Assembly (NCBI RefSeq): GCF_003265705.1
Contig: NW_020312848.1
Span: 58,500,801 to 58,564,800, forward strand
Source: Callorhinus ursinus
Lineage: Eukaryota > Chordata > Mammalia > Carnivora > Otariidae
DNA length: 64,000 bases
Direction: 5' to 3'
Positions 1 to 11,107 of this stretch are shown here, in pieces. How positions within the stretch are numbered: position 1 is the stretch's first letter; the number at the start of each line of letters is the position of its first letter. Under the pieces are notes generated by a model, which was given only the letters and a program-made list of their open reading frames with translations, had not been told where the DNA came from and did not search any database. A program made the translations under genes and the position numbers.

Positions 1-478
1 TCAAGAAGATAGCGATCTCTTTGATAAGCAGTCCTATAAAATATATTCTATGGTCAACTAAACTTTGTATAAATATATTAGAATACATTTTATTGAACTT
101 TACACACCAGGATTTTTTTGGTAGGACTGGAAAATATAAATATAATATTTATAATAATATATATAAAATATATACGTATAAATATTTTACCTTTACACAG
201 CAATTCCACTTTTAGAACACTATCCTATAGAAGTATATGTGACACATAGGTATATATGAACAAAAGTTTTTACTAGAAGCTACCTTTCCATTAGGTTAAT
301 ACAGTCATGATTATTATTTGAACATTCTTCTGTTTTTAAAAACATTTTTCTCATTTTTACAAATGCATATCATGGGGTACTTTTTTTTGTTGTTTCCATT
401 CTACTCCTTCTGCTTCCAAATTATGTCTCCCAAGTAACTATCTACTTTACATTCCTGATTTAGGTGTTAGAAAGTGAA
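1..478. other. AT-rich non-coding stretch, nothing recognised
   Basis: I see no gene and no repeat family that I can name. Around positions 120-190 the sequence is almost pure A/T with TATA-type runs. The short open frame at 21-215 is a low-complexity product of this composition. Confidence 0.5.
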
Positions 479-942
479 TGCTATGGGTTGAATTTATATC
501 CCCTGAAAAGATATGTTGAAGTCCCAACCCTAGGTACCTGTGAATGTGATCTTCTTTGGAAATAGGGTCTTTGCAGAGGTAATCCAGTTAAGATGAGGTC
601 ACACTAGATCGGGGCGGGCATGAATACGAGGATAGGTGCTTTAGTAGGGAGAGGGAGATTTGCAAACATACAAACACAGAGGAGAGATGGTGATGTGAAG
701 ACAGAGCAGAAATTGGACTGATGCAGCTACAAGCTAAGGCACACTACGGATGGCCAGGACCCACCAGAAGCTAGGAGATGCATGAAAGGAGTCTTCCAAA
801 GAGAATTGGAAGGGAGCATGGCCCTGCCAACACTTTTGATGTAAGACTTCTACCCTCCAGAACTATGAGAGAATACATTTCTGTTGTTTTCATCTACCCA
901 GCATGTGGCATTTTGTTAGGGCAGCCTTAGGACACTAATAAC
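479..942 (+). mobile_element. MaLR LTR remnant (MLT1-type)
   Basis: The stretch begins TGCTATGGGTTGAATT and ends with CCTTAGGACACTAATA, the usual start and end layout of MLT1-type LTRs of non-autonomous ERV-L (MaLR) elements. In between are the family hallmarks: a GATATGTTGAAGTCCCAACC block, a TTGGAAATAGGGTCTTTGC block and a CCTCCAGAACTATGAGA block near the polyadenylation region. It is an old, substitution-rich LTR with no internal coding sequence. The exact subfamily needs a library search. Confidence 0.75.
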
Positions 943-1175
943 TTGTTCTTCCTTGCTGCCAGATACAGAGATGCACATTCTGAGAATCGCTGTTTCTCAC
1001 TCCCCAGGCACCATTCCCTCTCTGTCCAATCAGAGCAATAATGGCAGAAAACCTCCTCCCAGAGTAACCACTTCACTGAACTCTGATGAACCAAGAAAGC
1101 AAGAATTTACATTTTCTTACAGCTTTTCCTACAAATTCATGGTTCTTACCTCTACTTCATTAACTCTTCTTTTGA

Positions 1176-1345
1176 AACAGCTTTATTGAGGTATAATTGA
1201 TATACAGAGAACATCATATGTTAATGTGCACAAGTTGATGAGTTTGGATATATGCAGACACCTGTGATACCATCACCACAGTCAAGGTAAGAGACATGGC
1301 CAACACCTCTCAAAGTTTCCTCGTGTCCCTTTATTTTGTTTGTGT
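1176..1345 (-). mobile_element. Ancient L1 (L1M) 3'-end fragment
   Basis: The plus strand reads AGCTTTATTGAGGTATAATT, followed by CCTGTGATACCATCACCAC and AGTTTCCTCGTGTCCC. This is the antisense of an old L1M 3' UTR, so the element lies on the minus strand. Only the terminal part is left and it has many substitutions. Confidence 0.65.
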
Positions 1346-3419
1346 GTGTGATCACATAAAACTCTTTCATTTTTAATCCACCCGGAGACTCACTCATTGA
1401 AGGCCCCCACAGAGTTCACAAATGTCATCACAGAACCCATGGTCTCTCAAATCCTGTGGGCCCCATTACAGAATGGCCTTAACTCCCTCTGTCACTGTCA
1501 AACTGTGGAATTTTGACCCTAAAATAAAAATATCAGTCCCACTCCGTGTGTTTTGATCATCTGGAACATCTAGTGCTGATGAAGAGTGTTTTATTTATCA
1601 ATTCTTCCTTTTGTAATGTGCAAATATAATACAAAATGAATGATCCTTAAGTAATAATTGCACCTAAAAATAGCCAGTGCAAATATCATCTTAACAAGGG
1701 CTGTATGTTTAAGGAAAAAAAATACATACATTTCTTTACTAAGGAAAAGCTAAAATTTATAGTGCAAGTAAATAAGAAATTGAATTAAGTTGACACTATT
1801 ACAGAGAGAGTACCTAGGCATCATTTGTCAGTTTCTAAATTATTTTTGCCTTGTGCATTCCTTCAAACATTGGACAAAAGCAAATAGGTATAATTCATGA
1901 CACACCCTAAGGGGTTAGCTATTTTCTACTAAATTAACCACAACAAATGGAAACAACAGCAGACATTCTTCCTACACTGATGCAGGTATAGAATTAATAT
2001 CATTGACACTCACCGAATGTACCAAATAACATGAATAAGAATGAGAATCTTCTATGGAAAATGAAGATTCTGGAGTCATATTTGCTGAACCACTATGTTC
2101 TATACAGCATAAGACTGTTGCCTGGTGTAATTGGAAATATATATATATATCTTTGAACTTTGAATTCCACCATCACTTTATATTTTCCTATTTGTTTCCC
2201 TATTTTATTTTAGACTATAATTCTTCTGCATCTATGTTAGTGAACTTAGATTTCAAAGTGTGTTACAAAAATAACAGAAGCCACCATTTTAAATCAGTCT
2301 ATCAAATACCATTAATACTCTGTAAAATAATCAAAGTAAAGCCATGATTAGAATCAGGAGACATGTGAAGTAGAAGCATTTTGAATATGAATGCTACCAG
2401 GACAGTTTAATACTTACTCCTTTATAATAAATACTGACCTTAGTTCTTGACAGTCTGTCTCTCCTGGGCTTGTTTCTTAACAACAATTTCAATACATTAG
2501 TACGCTACATCCTATAGTAAGAAATGCAGTAATGTGCTGGCATTTCTTCAGTCCCAACTACGTATGGTGACCAGAAACTTCTTATATATTCAGCAGCACA
2601 ACCAGCTCTGTGTTCCTGAAAATTTATGAATCAATTGCTGCTTTCTCCCCAATGCCTTAGCATATCATTGTGCTTTGAAAAAATTAATATTTGTCTTCCA
2701 TATGTAAGTAAGGGGTAAGGGGAAATGAAAGCTATAAATTGTTGATTATTTAGAAAAGATAAAACTATTTTTCACTTAATAATATTTGATAGATTAATAG
2801 CTAATTAAGTAAGGCTAGAGTTCCCATTGGGTGTACATTAATGAAAAAATACTTATATTTAATATATTATTATGCAGAGTGATATAAAGAAAAGCTTAAG
2901 CATTTCAACTATAATATATCTTGTGCATTTGTTTTTCTTTTTCATTTTAGTATTATACAGAAAAGATTTAGCTTGGCCCTAGTGGAATACACACTGATTT
3001 TTTATAACCATGGTTCAACTAATAATACTTTAAAGACTGTGTTCAGAACATAGTCATTGGAGACAAAAAATTTCAGGAAATACCAATAAGAATATATAGA
3101 ACACCTAATAAGCTAGAATTAACTTCTTGTAGTTTTAATAAATTTGTCAAGCTTGTAGTTGTAATTAACTTGATTCATATTTTGGTTAAATCTTTAAGGA
3201 ACTGTAAACACCATTAACTCTTTCAGTTGCCAGAAAATGCTTTCAAATAATTATAGTCATGTGATGACTCTCTTAAAGTGAATTATGGAAAATATGTTTA
3301 TAGTCTTTCATTTTCTCAGCCAAGTTCAAGAGTGCATACACATTATATCTCCATTTGAATTGCTGAACTTCACCAGTTTAAAGGGGCTGGGAAAGCATAA
3401 AAAAAATATGCCAACAGTT
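1346..3419. other. Unannotated AT-rich interval
   Basis: No gene, RNA or repeat family could be recognised by eye. The open frame at 2054-2347 has no recognisable domain, starts in low-complexity sequence and contains a short TA repeat, so I do not call it a gene. Degenerate old repeats could be hidden here. Confidence 0.4.
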
Positions 3420-3725
3420 TAGTCAAGGCAGAGAAATCAGCATGCCGCAAGACATGGGAAAGAAAAAGAAAGTGAAAATTTTAGAATATTTCTAGTCATT
3501 TGAGATAGCTACATCGTAGGACCCAAGGACAATGCTTTTAAGGAATGAGCTCAGATCTGAAAGATCTTAAATGCCAAAGAATTGGGACTTTATCAAAATG
3601 CTTCGAGGAGGCTCAAAGGAATTGAAGCAGGGAAGTAATAGGCTCACATTTGCATTTTAGAAGTGTCATTAAAAGACCTTGTTAAAAATGGATTTAAGGA
3701 AGGATTGGAGGGAGGGAGAGGTAGT
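3420..3725 (+). repeat. Possible old interspersed repeat, family not identified
   Basis: The order of motifs (CTTAAATGCCAAAGAATTGGGACTTTATC, then AAGCAGGGAAGTAATAGGC, then TTTGCATTTTAGAAGTGTCATT, then GGATTGGAGGGAGGGAGAGG) resembles an old interspersed repeat found in many mammals. A weaker relative may lie at 43040-43310. I cannot name the family with confidence. Confidence 0.35.
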
Positions 3726-4670
3726 TTTCAGGTTTGGGTAAGGCAAAATAATTTTTTAAAAACTTACCGTTTTTGAAGGAAGTTGCATCTGGATTAATAT
3801 CCCCAACTGTTTATACCTATGTCACAAGTTTTCAGGGATTTATTGAATGTTTTGAAAGCTACACCCTAGCCCTAGCAGTCTAAAGCAGGTTATGGAAACA
3901 TATTCTAGACCCAAGTTCATCCGAGGGTTGTGATACAATCAAGAAAATGTGGGAGCAAACAAGATTCTACTGTTATCTGTGATCCAAACAATACAGAGAT
4001 CACCATCAATTTATTAAGGTTCCAGGAAGAAGCACTCCATTCAAGTGACTTGAAGCAGCAAGCAGAGTGCAATCAAAGAGATCTGCAGTTTGTGACCATC
4101 AAAGCTCTGAGGGACCTATTGTTAAAGGTGCCGGGGACCATTGTCCTTAACCCTACAGCATGACACCAGTCCCCAGTGGATGCCAAATAAAGGGTTGAGG
4201 GTTGTTAAACTTTTGACATCCTCTCATAACAACACATATGCATACATATTTATAGATAATAATAGGTTCCACCTCAAAGTGCAGGAAAAAAAATGGCTGT
4301 AAATTTAGGATTAGGAAAAAAATAGTATTTACTCCAGAAAGGAATTTTTGGAAGCCATACATTTTCATCCAGACCAGGAACAACGAAATAGAGTGAAGGC
4401 GCTCTCTGAAAGACGTTACATGATTTTGATATTATGCTCTTCACATTTCCAATTTCCTAAATATTCCTCTGTGTTTCTTTTAATCTTTAGTGCTTAATAG
4501 TTTTGATTATGAAAGAAGGATATGCACACAACAAGGAGATGTCATGCTGCTGCCAAGTCTTAGGACATACACCTCACAAATATATAAAAACTTTTGTTGT
4601 AAATTAATACCAAAGATTTAAATGCTAAATCTGTGAGAAAGGAGCAACCCACTTCCTGTTCCTTCATGAA
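3726..4670. other. Unannotated interval
   Basis: No recognisable gene or repeat. The two overlapping short frames at 3930-4163 (plus) and 4153-4383 (minus) lack domains and splice context. Confidence 0.4.
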
Positions 4671-4685
4671 AAAGAGGAAGATTTC

Positions 4686-5380
4686 CACTCGGCATCAGGG
4701 AAATCCAAATCAAAACCTCAATGAGATACCACCTCAAACCAGTCAGAATGGCTAAAATTAACAAGACAGGAAACTACAGATGTTGGCGGGGATGTGGAGA
4801 AAGGGGAACCCTCCTACACTGTTGGTGGGGATGCAAGCTGGTGCAACCACTCTGGAAAACAGTATGGAGGTTCTTCAAAATTGAAAATAGAGCTACCCTA
4901 TGATCCAGCAGTTGCACTACTGGGTATTTACCCCAAAGATACAAATATAGTGATCCGAAGGAGCACCTGCACCCCAGTGTTTATAGTAGCAATGTCCACA
5001 ATAGCCAAACTATGGAAAGAGCCTAGATGTCCATCAACAGATGAATGGATAAAGATGTGGTATATATATACAATGGAATATTATGCAGCCATCAAAAGGA
5101 ATGAGATCTTGCCATTTGCAATGACATGGATGGAACTATAAGGTATTTATTATGCTAAGCGAAATAAGTCAATCAGAGAAAGGCAAGTATTATATGATCT
5201 CACTGATATGAGGAATTCTTAATCTCAGGAAACAAACTGAGGGTTGTTGGAGTGGTGGGGGGTGGGAGGGAAGGGGGGTTGGGTGATGGACACTGGGGAG
5301 GGTGTGTGCTATGGTGAGTGCTGTGAATTGTGTGAGACTGTTGAATCACAGACCTGTACCCCTGAAACAAATATAAACAA
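4686..5380 (+). mobile_element. Carnivore L1, 5'-truncated 3' end (ORF2 C-terminus and proximal 3' UTR)
   Basis: The stretch starts inside ORF2. Frames at 4721-4903 and 4794-5141 give typical L1 ORF2 C-terminal peptide such as [36 protein letters not shown] and YTMEYYAAIKRNEILPF, split by a frameshift near 4800. The G-rich 3' UTR block follows at 5257-5280, then GAATCACAGACCTGTACC. The copy stops just after CTGAAACAAATA, before the distal 3' UTR module seen in other copies here. Possible target-site duplications with two mismatches are AAAGAGGAAGAT (4671-4682) and AAAGAGCAGGAT (5383-5394). The copy is dead. Confidence 0.85.
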
Positions 5381-5584
5381 ACAAAGAGCAGGATGTTAGA
5401 TGCTTCTATTTCTCCCTCCTTTTGTCAAGGAGATGTGATGTGCCACTGGTGTGACATGTAAATGTTCAGATAAGACTAGGGTTAGGAATACGGCAACTTA
5501 CTTGTAGCAATAACAGAAGCAGTAGCCGAAAATACTCAGAAGAATACCACATAGGTTAAATGCTAATTATCCTATTTACTTTTA

Positions 5585-5738
5585 CTTTCTTTCATTAAGA
5601 AAGAAAGAGAGAGTGAGAGAGAAGGAAGGAAGGAAGGAAGGAAGGAAGGAAGGAAGGAAGGAAGGAANNNNNNNNNNGAAGGAAGGAAGGAAGGAAGGAA
5701 GGAAGGAAGGAAGGAAGGAAGGAAGGAAGGAAGGAAAG
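5585..5738. repeat. GAAG/GGAA tetranucleotide microsatellite with a 10-N gap
   Basis: A run of GGAA units extends from about 5620 to 5735 and is interrupted by ten N at 5668-5677. A short GAGA-rich lead-in precedes it. The open frames that cross it on both strands encode only KEGR or FLPS repeats and are artefacts of the repeat. Confidence 0.95.
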
Positions 5739-5842
5739 ACGAAGAAAGAACCATCTGCTGTCTTCATGCAGGATGCCAGAAAACACTATCCTGAGTTCAT
5801 AGAGCTTCTCAAACCTACATCAAGTGTAGGCTCATGATTAAT

Positions 5843-6232
5843 TATGGGTTGAATTTGTCCCATAAAAATTCATACATTGAAATCTTAACTCCCAGTGTGT
5901 CAGTGTGACTTATTTGGAGATATTTTTTTGGCAGACAAAATCGAATTAAAATGAGATTATTAGGGTGGGCCCTAATACATAAAACTGGTATCTTTATAAA
6001 AAGGGGAAATTTGGACACAGTGACACACATAGAAGGATGATAATGTGAAGAGACACAGGAATGAGACAGCCATCAACAAGCAAAGCAGAGCCTGGAACAG
6101 AGCTTTCCCTTAAAACCCTCAAGGAATCAACCTTGTAGGCACTTAATTTTGGACTTGAAGCCTCCAGAACTGTTAGGATTTCTGTTTAAGCCTCTCAGTC
6201 TGTAATACTTCATTACAGCAGTGCTAGGAAAC
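5843..6232 (+). mobile_element. MaLR LTR remnant (MLT1-type)
   Basis: The sequence starts TATGGGTTGAATTTGTCCC and contains AATTCATACATTGAAATC, GATTATTAGGGTGGGCCC, TAAAAAGGGGAAATTTGGAC and CCTCCAGAACTGT. It ends with CAGCAGTGCTAGGAAAC. These are ordered hallmarks of an MLT1 LTR on the plus strand. It is diverged and has no internal region next to it. Confidence 0.75.
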
Positions 6233-6586
6233 AAATGTAGTATTCTTGTTCTTTCTGTTTCACAAGGAGCCAGGATCTCTGGGCCTTCAGGGGATTGTCC
6301 TTAGTCATGTGCTATCCTTTCCAAGGGGCTAAATGAAGCTCTAATATCCTGAATGCATTTCTGCATTCTTCCTCATGAGCAGTTTTATGGCATGGATATC
6401 AATAAAGGTTTCAGTCAAAACAGACATGGAACTGCCCAGAGAAAGGTTAAGATAGCTATGAGTGTGCAGTCTACAAGAGAACAGACCAAGAGGTAAATCA
6501 GAATCAGATTCAAAACGGAATGGATTTTCTATGTTAAGGATTGACCACTGAGAACAGAGTAAAAAATTCAGTAGAAAAACAATCCT

Positions 6587-6781
6587 GGGGCGCCTGGGTG
6601 GCTCAGTCATTAAGTGTCTGCCTTCGGCTCAGGTCATGATCCCGGGGTCCTGGGATCGAGCCCCGCATCAGGCTCCCTGCTCTGGGGAAAGCCTGCTTCT
6701 CCCTCTCCCACTCCCCCTGTGTGTGTTTCCTCTCTCGCTGTGTCTCTCTCTGTCAAATAAATAAAATCTTAAAAAAAAAAA
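6587..6781 (+). mobile_element. Can-SINE (tRNA-derived)
   Basis: The copy has the GGGGCGCCTGGGTGGCTCAG head, a GGGATCGAGCCCC B-box-like segment, a CT-rich body and an AAATAAATAAAATCTT tail with an A-run. Flanking target-site duplications are AGAAAAACAATCCT (6573-6586) and AGAAAAACAAACCT (6782-6795), with one mismatch. It looks like a young full-length copy. Confidence 0.95.
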
Positions 6782-6795
6782 AGAAAAACAAACCT

Positions 6796-8289
6796 ACATT
6801 CTCATTTATCCTCAAATAAAATATAGGGCACCTTGTTTTCCCTCTTGCAAGCATTTAGAAGCATCATCTTAATCATTTGGTTATATAAGCTAATAGTTAC
6901 ATATTCAAATATTTAGTTAGTTGTATATGTAGAGTGGGGACCAAGGAGAGAAAATTCAAACTTCATAGATCAAATTGGATTTTTTTTTTTAAATTTCAAA
7001 TGTCCCAGGGAAACTATTGACCACGAGTCTAATCATACAGGAAAAAAAAAATGCACGTTTGAGAGTAATTGTAAGTTTTAAACTTGAAATAGCAGAATTG
7101 CCTCTTAGGGCAAGGAGAGCAAAAAGCAAAGGGAGAAACTCTAATGTTTATCTGTTAGGTGGTGCATGATTATCTACATATTTTCATGAAAAGATTTTCA
7201 TGCAATCTTTTTGTTATGTTATTTCTTATAATTCTTTTAAGTCTTTTCATTTTTGATTCACGTATATCTGTTTTTATGTTTTATATATTGTCAGTGGTCT
7301 ATTTAATATGTACTAAACTAGCTAAAATTATGGAACTGTTGTGCAAATGCCCTGTATATATCTGTCTTTTTTAAGTATAAGTTTTATTTCAGTGAATCCA
7401 GCATGTATGTCAGGAGCCTACTATATATCAAAAAATACTTTCAGAGACTGGAGTAGATCAGTTAATAAAAATGATAAAGATTTCTTTTCACTAAATAAAT
7501 AAATAGGAAAAGAATTAAGCACTGTTAGAGACTGAATTGGAAAAAGAAACATGTACTTGTTCCTTTTCAGTCCAGAGTTTTTAATATTCTTAGATAACTC
7601 ATGGAAATTATGAATTCATAGATTAAAATGCAAATCCAGGTGGGAACTTTGACCTGTATGCTGGGATTGCTGAGTTCTAGACTATATTGGGAATGAAAGC
7701 CTGGCAGATGATGGATGGTGACAGCATTGTTTCACTTCATGAAGTGGCTTTTCAAGCTGAAAAGGGGAATGGCAAGAGAGAATGGAGTGCTTTTGTCTTT
7801 GGAAGAAGAAAAGGCTTTACAACATTATACCAAGAAGAACTAAACTCAGTATTTGTTTTTGAACTTCATTAATCTTTTCAATGAAAATGTATCTCATTGT
7901 CAAGCAGCTCGATAGTCACTTTGGGAAAAAGCTTTGCTTCTTCCTAATGGAACCAGTGCCTTCATTATCCTGAGGCTCTGGTGATCTTCCACCTTCACGG
8001 AAATACTAAGGAGACTAGCAATACTCTGGAGAAGCCCATGTGAAGATGCCAAACTTGTAGAGTTGGGGCGGGCAAAACTTTTACCCCGTGGGGGATTTCT
8101 CTTTATTAATGTGTTTCTGACAACAGCAACACATAGAAAAGGGAAATAGTGTTGCCAAGAAGTTTTATGCTGAGATGCTTATTTTTATGTAACAGAAGGA
8201 AGCTTTTGAAATTGTTTAGTGACTCTTTTTCTGTAGATTGATCTTAAGGTTCAATAGCACAGATTTTAAGCGAAGTCAAAAGGCTAAAC
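6796..8289. other. Unannotated interval
   Basis: AT-rich sequence without a recognisable gene. Around 7390-7560 the text loosely resembles an old interspersed repeat, but it is too diverged to name. The frames at 7159-7374 and 7687-7872 show no domain. Confidence 0.4.
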
Positions 8290-8304
8290 AAAATGCCACA
8301 ACAA
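8290..8304 (+). repeat. L1 target-site duplication, left copy
   Basis: AAAATGCCACAACAA directly precedes the first base of the L1 and recurs perfectly at 15581-15595. This fixes both ends of the insertion. Confidence 0.95.
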
Positions 8305-10133
8305 GGGGGTGGAGCAAGATGGCGGAGGAGTAGGAGACCTGGATTTCGTCTGGTCCCAGGAATTCAGCTGACTAGGGATCAAACCATTCTGAACACCTAC
8401 GAACTCACAGGAGATCGAAGAAAAGAATAGCAACAACTCTCTGAACAGAAAAGCGACCACTTTCTGGAAGGTAGGATGAGCGGAGAACTGAATCCAAGGC
8501 GATATTCGGGAGGATGGACGGCGGGGGAGGGGGCCTCCATCGGCCACTTCTGGCAAGTGATAGAGCCGCGGAGCACAAAATCAGACCTTTCAGAAGTCAA
8601 CTCCGCTGAGGGATGTCGCTCCAGTGGCTAAGCAGGGGTGGGACCCTCGCGGGACAGTGTGGTCTCAGGACCCTCGGGGTCACAGAAAGACCGGGGGTTC
8701 CTCAGTGTGGCAGAGCTCCCAGGTATCAGAGCGGGGAAGCCGGCTGCAGAGACGGAGCCGAGGCGCAGGCTCTCAGCTCGGGGTTGCCATAAACTGTGAT
8801 CCGTGGCCCAGTCGGGCCACTGCTCCTCCAGCAGGGACCCAACAAGCGGCAGATCCGGGGAGACTCCCCTTCCTCCCCCTGGAGGAGCAGCGTGGGAGCA
8901 CACCGCTGGGATCTGCTGGGTTTGGAGACCCCACACTGAGTTGGGTGCCAGAGATAGAAACATTCAGTCACAGGCCTGGTGAGCACGGAGTGCGGCCGGG
9001 GACCGGGGAGATGGGGGTGATTGCTTTTCTCTGGGGCACACTGAGGAGCAGGGCCCCAAGTTCTTGGCTCCTCCGGGGCGGAGACTGGGAGGCCGCCATT
9101 TTCACTCTCGTCCTCCAAAGCTGTACGGAGAGCTTGCAGGGAACAAAAGCTCCTGAGAGCAAACCCGAGCAGCTTGCTTAGCCCAGACCCGCAAGGGTGG
9201 GGCAATTCCGCCTCCGGCAAAGACATTTGGGAACCACGGCAACAGGCCCCTCCCCCAGAAGATCAGCAAGAACAGCCAGCCAAGACCAAGTTTACCAATC
9301 AAGGAGAACGGGAGAACTCCAGCTCTAGGGGAATACTGCACATAGAATTCATGGCTTTTTTACCATGATTCTTTAGTCTTTCAAAGTTAAACTTTTTTTA
9401 ACTGTCTTTTTTTTCTAATTTTTCTTTTTCCCTTTTTCAACCAACATCTTATCAATCCCTTTTTTTAAAAAACATTTTTATTTTTCATTATTAGAGTCAT
9501 ATTCTATCCCTTCATAGTAGTTACCCTTATTTTTGGCATATATATATATATAAGTTGTTCTCTCTTTAAAATTTTGAGATACAGTTTCTTCTAATAGATC
9601 AAAATATACCCTAATCTCTAGTGCATGGCTTTGTTCTAGTCTCCTGCCTGATCACATTCTCTCCCTTTTTTTCTTTCCTTTTTTTTTTTTAATCCTCTTC
9701 TTTCTTTTTTCAAACAACTTCTTATCAATTCCTTTTATAAAATCTTTTATAATTTTCATCTTTATGGTCATATTCCATCCTTCATCATATTAACCCTAAT
9801 ATTTGTACATATATAAGTTTTTCTTTCTTTAAAATTTTGGGAGTCACTTTCTTTTAACAGACCAAAATACACCCAAAATCTAGTGTGTGGCACAGATCTA
9901 TGCACCAGACTAATCATATTTGATCGTATTCTGGTTTTTTTTTTTGTTTTGTTTTGTTGTTTTTGTTTGTTTTTATCTTTTTCTTTTTTTGTTGTTGTTT
10001 TCTTTTTTCTTTCCTTCCCTTTCTTTTCCCCCAGATTCAGGTCTTTTCTGTTTTGTTTAGAGTATATTCTCTGGGGACGCTGGTACCCTGTTAGCATTTT
10101 GTTCTCTCATTCATCTATTCTCCTATGGACAAA
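8305..10133 (+). promoter_or_regulatory. L1 5' UTR with internal promoter
   Basis: The first bases contain CAAGATGGCGG (about 8315-8325), which matches the YY1-type site found at the start of L1 promoters. Positions about 8480-9260 are GC- and CpG-rich, in sharp contrast to the rest of the window, and 9370-10060 is T-rich. At 1.8 kb the UTR is long for an L1. Open frames occur on both strands inside it (8624-9181 plus, 8726-9226 minus). I treat them as features of the GC-rich UTR and not as genes. Promoter function is inferred from the family. Confidence 0.8.
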
Positions 10134-11026
10134 ATGACAAGATGGAAAAAATCATCTCAACAAGAACAACAGTCAGTACCGACTGCCAAGGACTTACTTA
10201 ATACAGACATTAGTACGATGTAGGAACTAAAATTCAGAATGATGATTTAAAGATACTAGCTGGGCTTGAAAAAAACATGGTAGTTATTAGAGAAACCCTT
10301 TCTGGAGAAATAAAAGACCTAAAATCTAATGAAGTCAAAATCAAAAAGGCTATTAATGAGGTGCAATCAAAAATGGGGTCTCTAACTGCTAGGATAAATG
10401 AGGCAGAAGACAGAATTAGCGCTATAGAAGACCAAATGATGGAAAATAAAGAAGCTGAGAAAAAGAGAGATAAACAACTACTGGATCACGAGGGCAGAAT
10501 TTGAGAGATAAGCGATACGATAAGACGAAACAACATTAGAATAATTGGGATCCCAGAAGAAGAAGAAAGGGAGAGAGGAGCAGAAGGTATATTGGAGCAA
10601 ATTATAGCAGAGAACTTCCCTCATTTGGGAAAGGAAACAGGCATCAAAATCCAGGAGGCACAGAGAACCCCTCTCAAAATCAATAAAAATAGGTCAACAC
10701 CCCGACATCTAATAGTAAAACTTACGAGTCTCAGAGACAAAGAGAAAATCCTGAAAGGAGCTCGGGAGAAGAGATCTGTAACCTACAATGGTAGAAACAT
10801 TAGATTGGCAACAGACCTATCCACAGAGACCTGGCAGGCCAGAAAGGACTAGCATGATATATTCAAAGCACTAAATAAGAAAAATATGCAGCCAACGATA
10901 CTATATCCAGCTAGGCTCTCATTGAAAATAGAAGGAGAGATAAAAAGCTTCCAGGACAAACAAAAACTAAAGGAATTTGCAAACACGAAACCAGCCCTAC
11001 AAGAAATATTAAAAGGGGTCCTCTAA
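10134..11026 (+). pseudogene. L1 ORF1 (RNA-binding chaperone), broken
   Basis: ORF1p forms trimers and binds L1 RNA as a chaperone in the ribonucleoprotein. I start it at ATGACAAGATGG (10134), where the reading begins MTRWKKS. It meets a stop in GATGTAG near 10221 and then continues one frame over. The segment 10277-10504 shows heptad-rich coiled-coil text such as AINEVQSKMGSL and RINEAEDRI. A stop at 10502-10504 separates it from the RRM-like part (RRNNIRIIGIPEEEE). The C-terminal part at 10592-10852 includes RNIRLATDLSTETWQAR. Another stop at 10850-10852 replaces what is probably a Trp codon, after which the same frame runs to TAA at 11024-11026 (GEIKSFQDKQKLKEF). So there are at least three stops and one frameshift. 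It cannot give a full protein. Confidence 0.9.
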
Positions 11027-11107
11027 GCAAAGAGAGAGCCTAAAAGCAACATAGACCAGAAAGGAACACAGACAATATACAGTAACAGTCACCTTACAGG
11101 CAATACG

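Noticed and set aside
5572..5837. Overlapping open frames on both strands giving FLPS or KEGR repeats
   Set aside because: They are translations of the GGAA microsatellite and its N gap.
8726..9226. 166-codon antisense frame as a host gene
   Set aside because: It lies wholly in the L1 5' UTR. GC-rich composition alone can explain it. Kept only as a low-weight finding.
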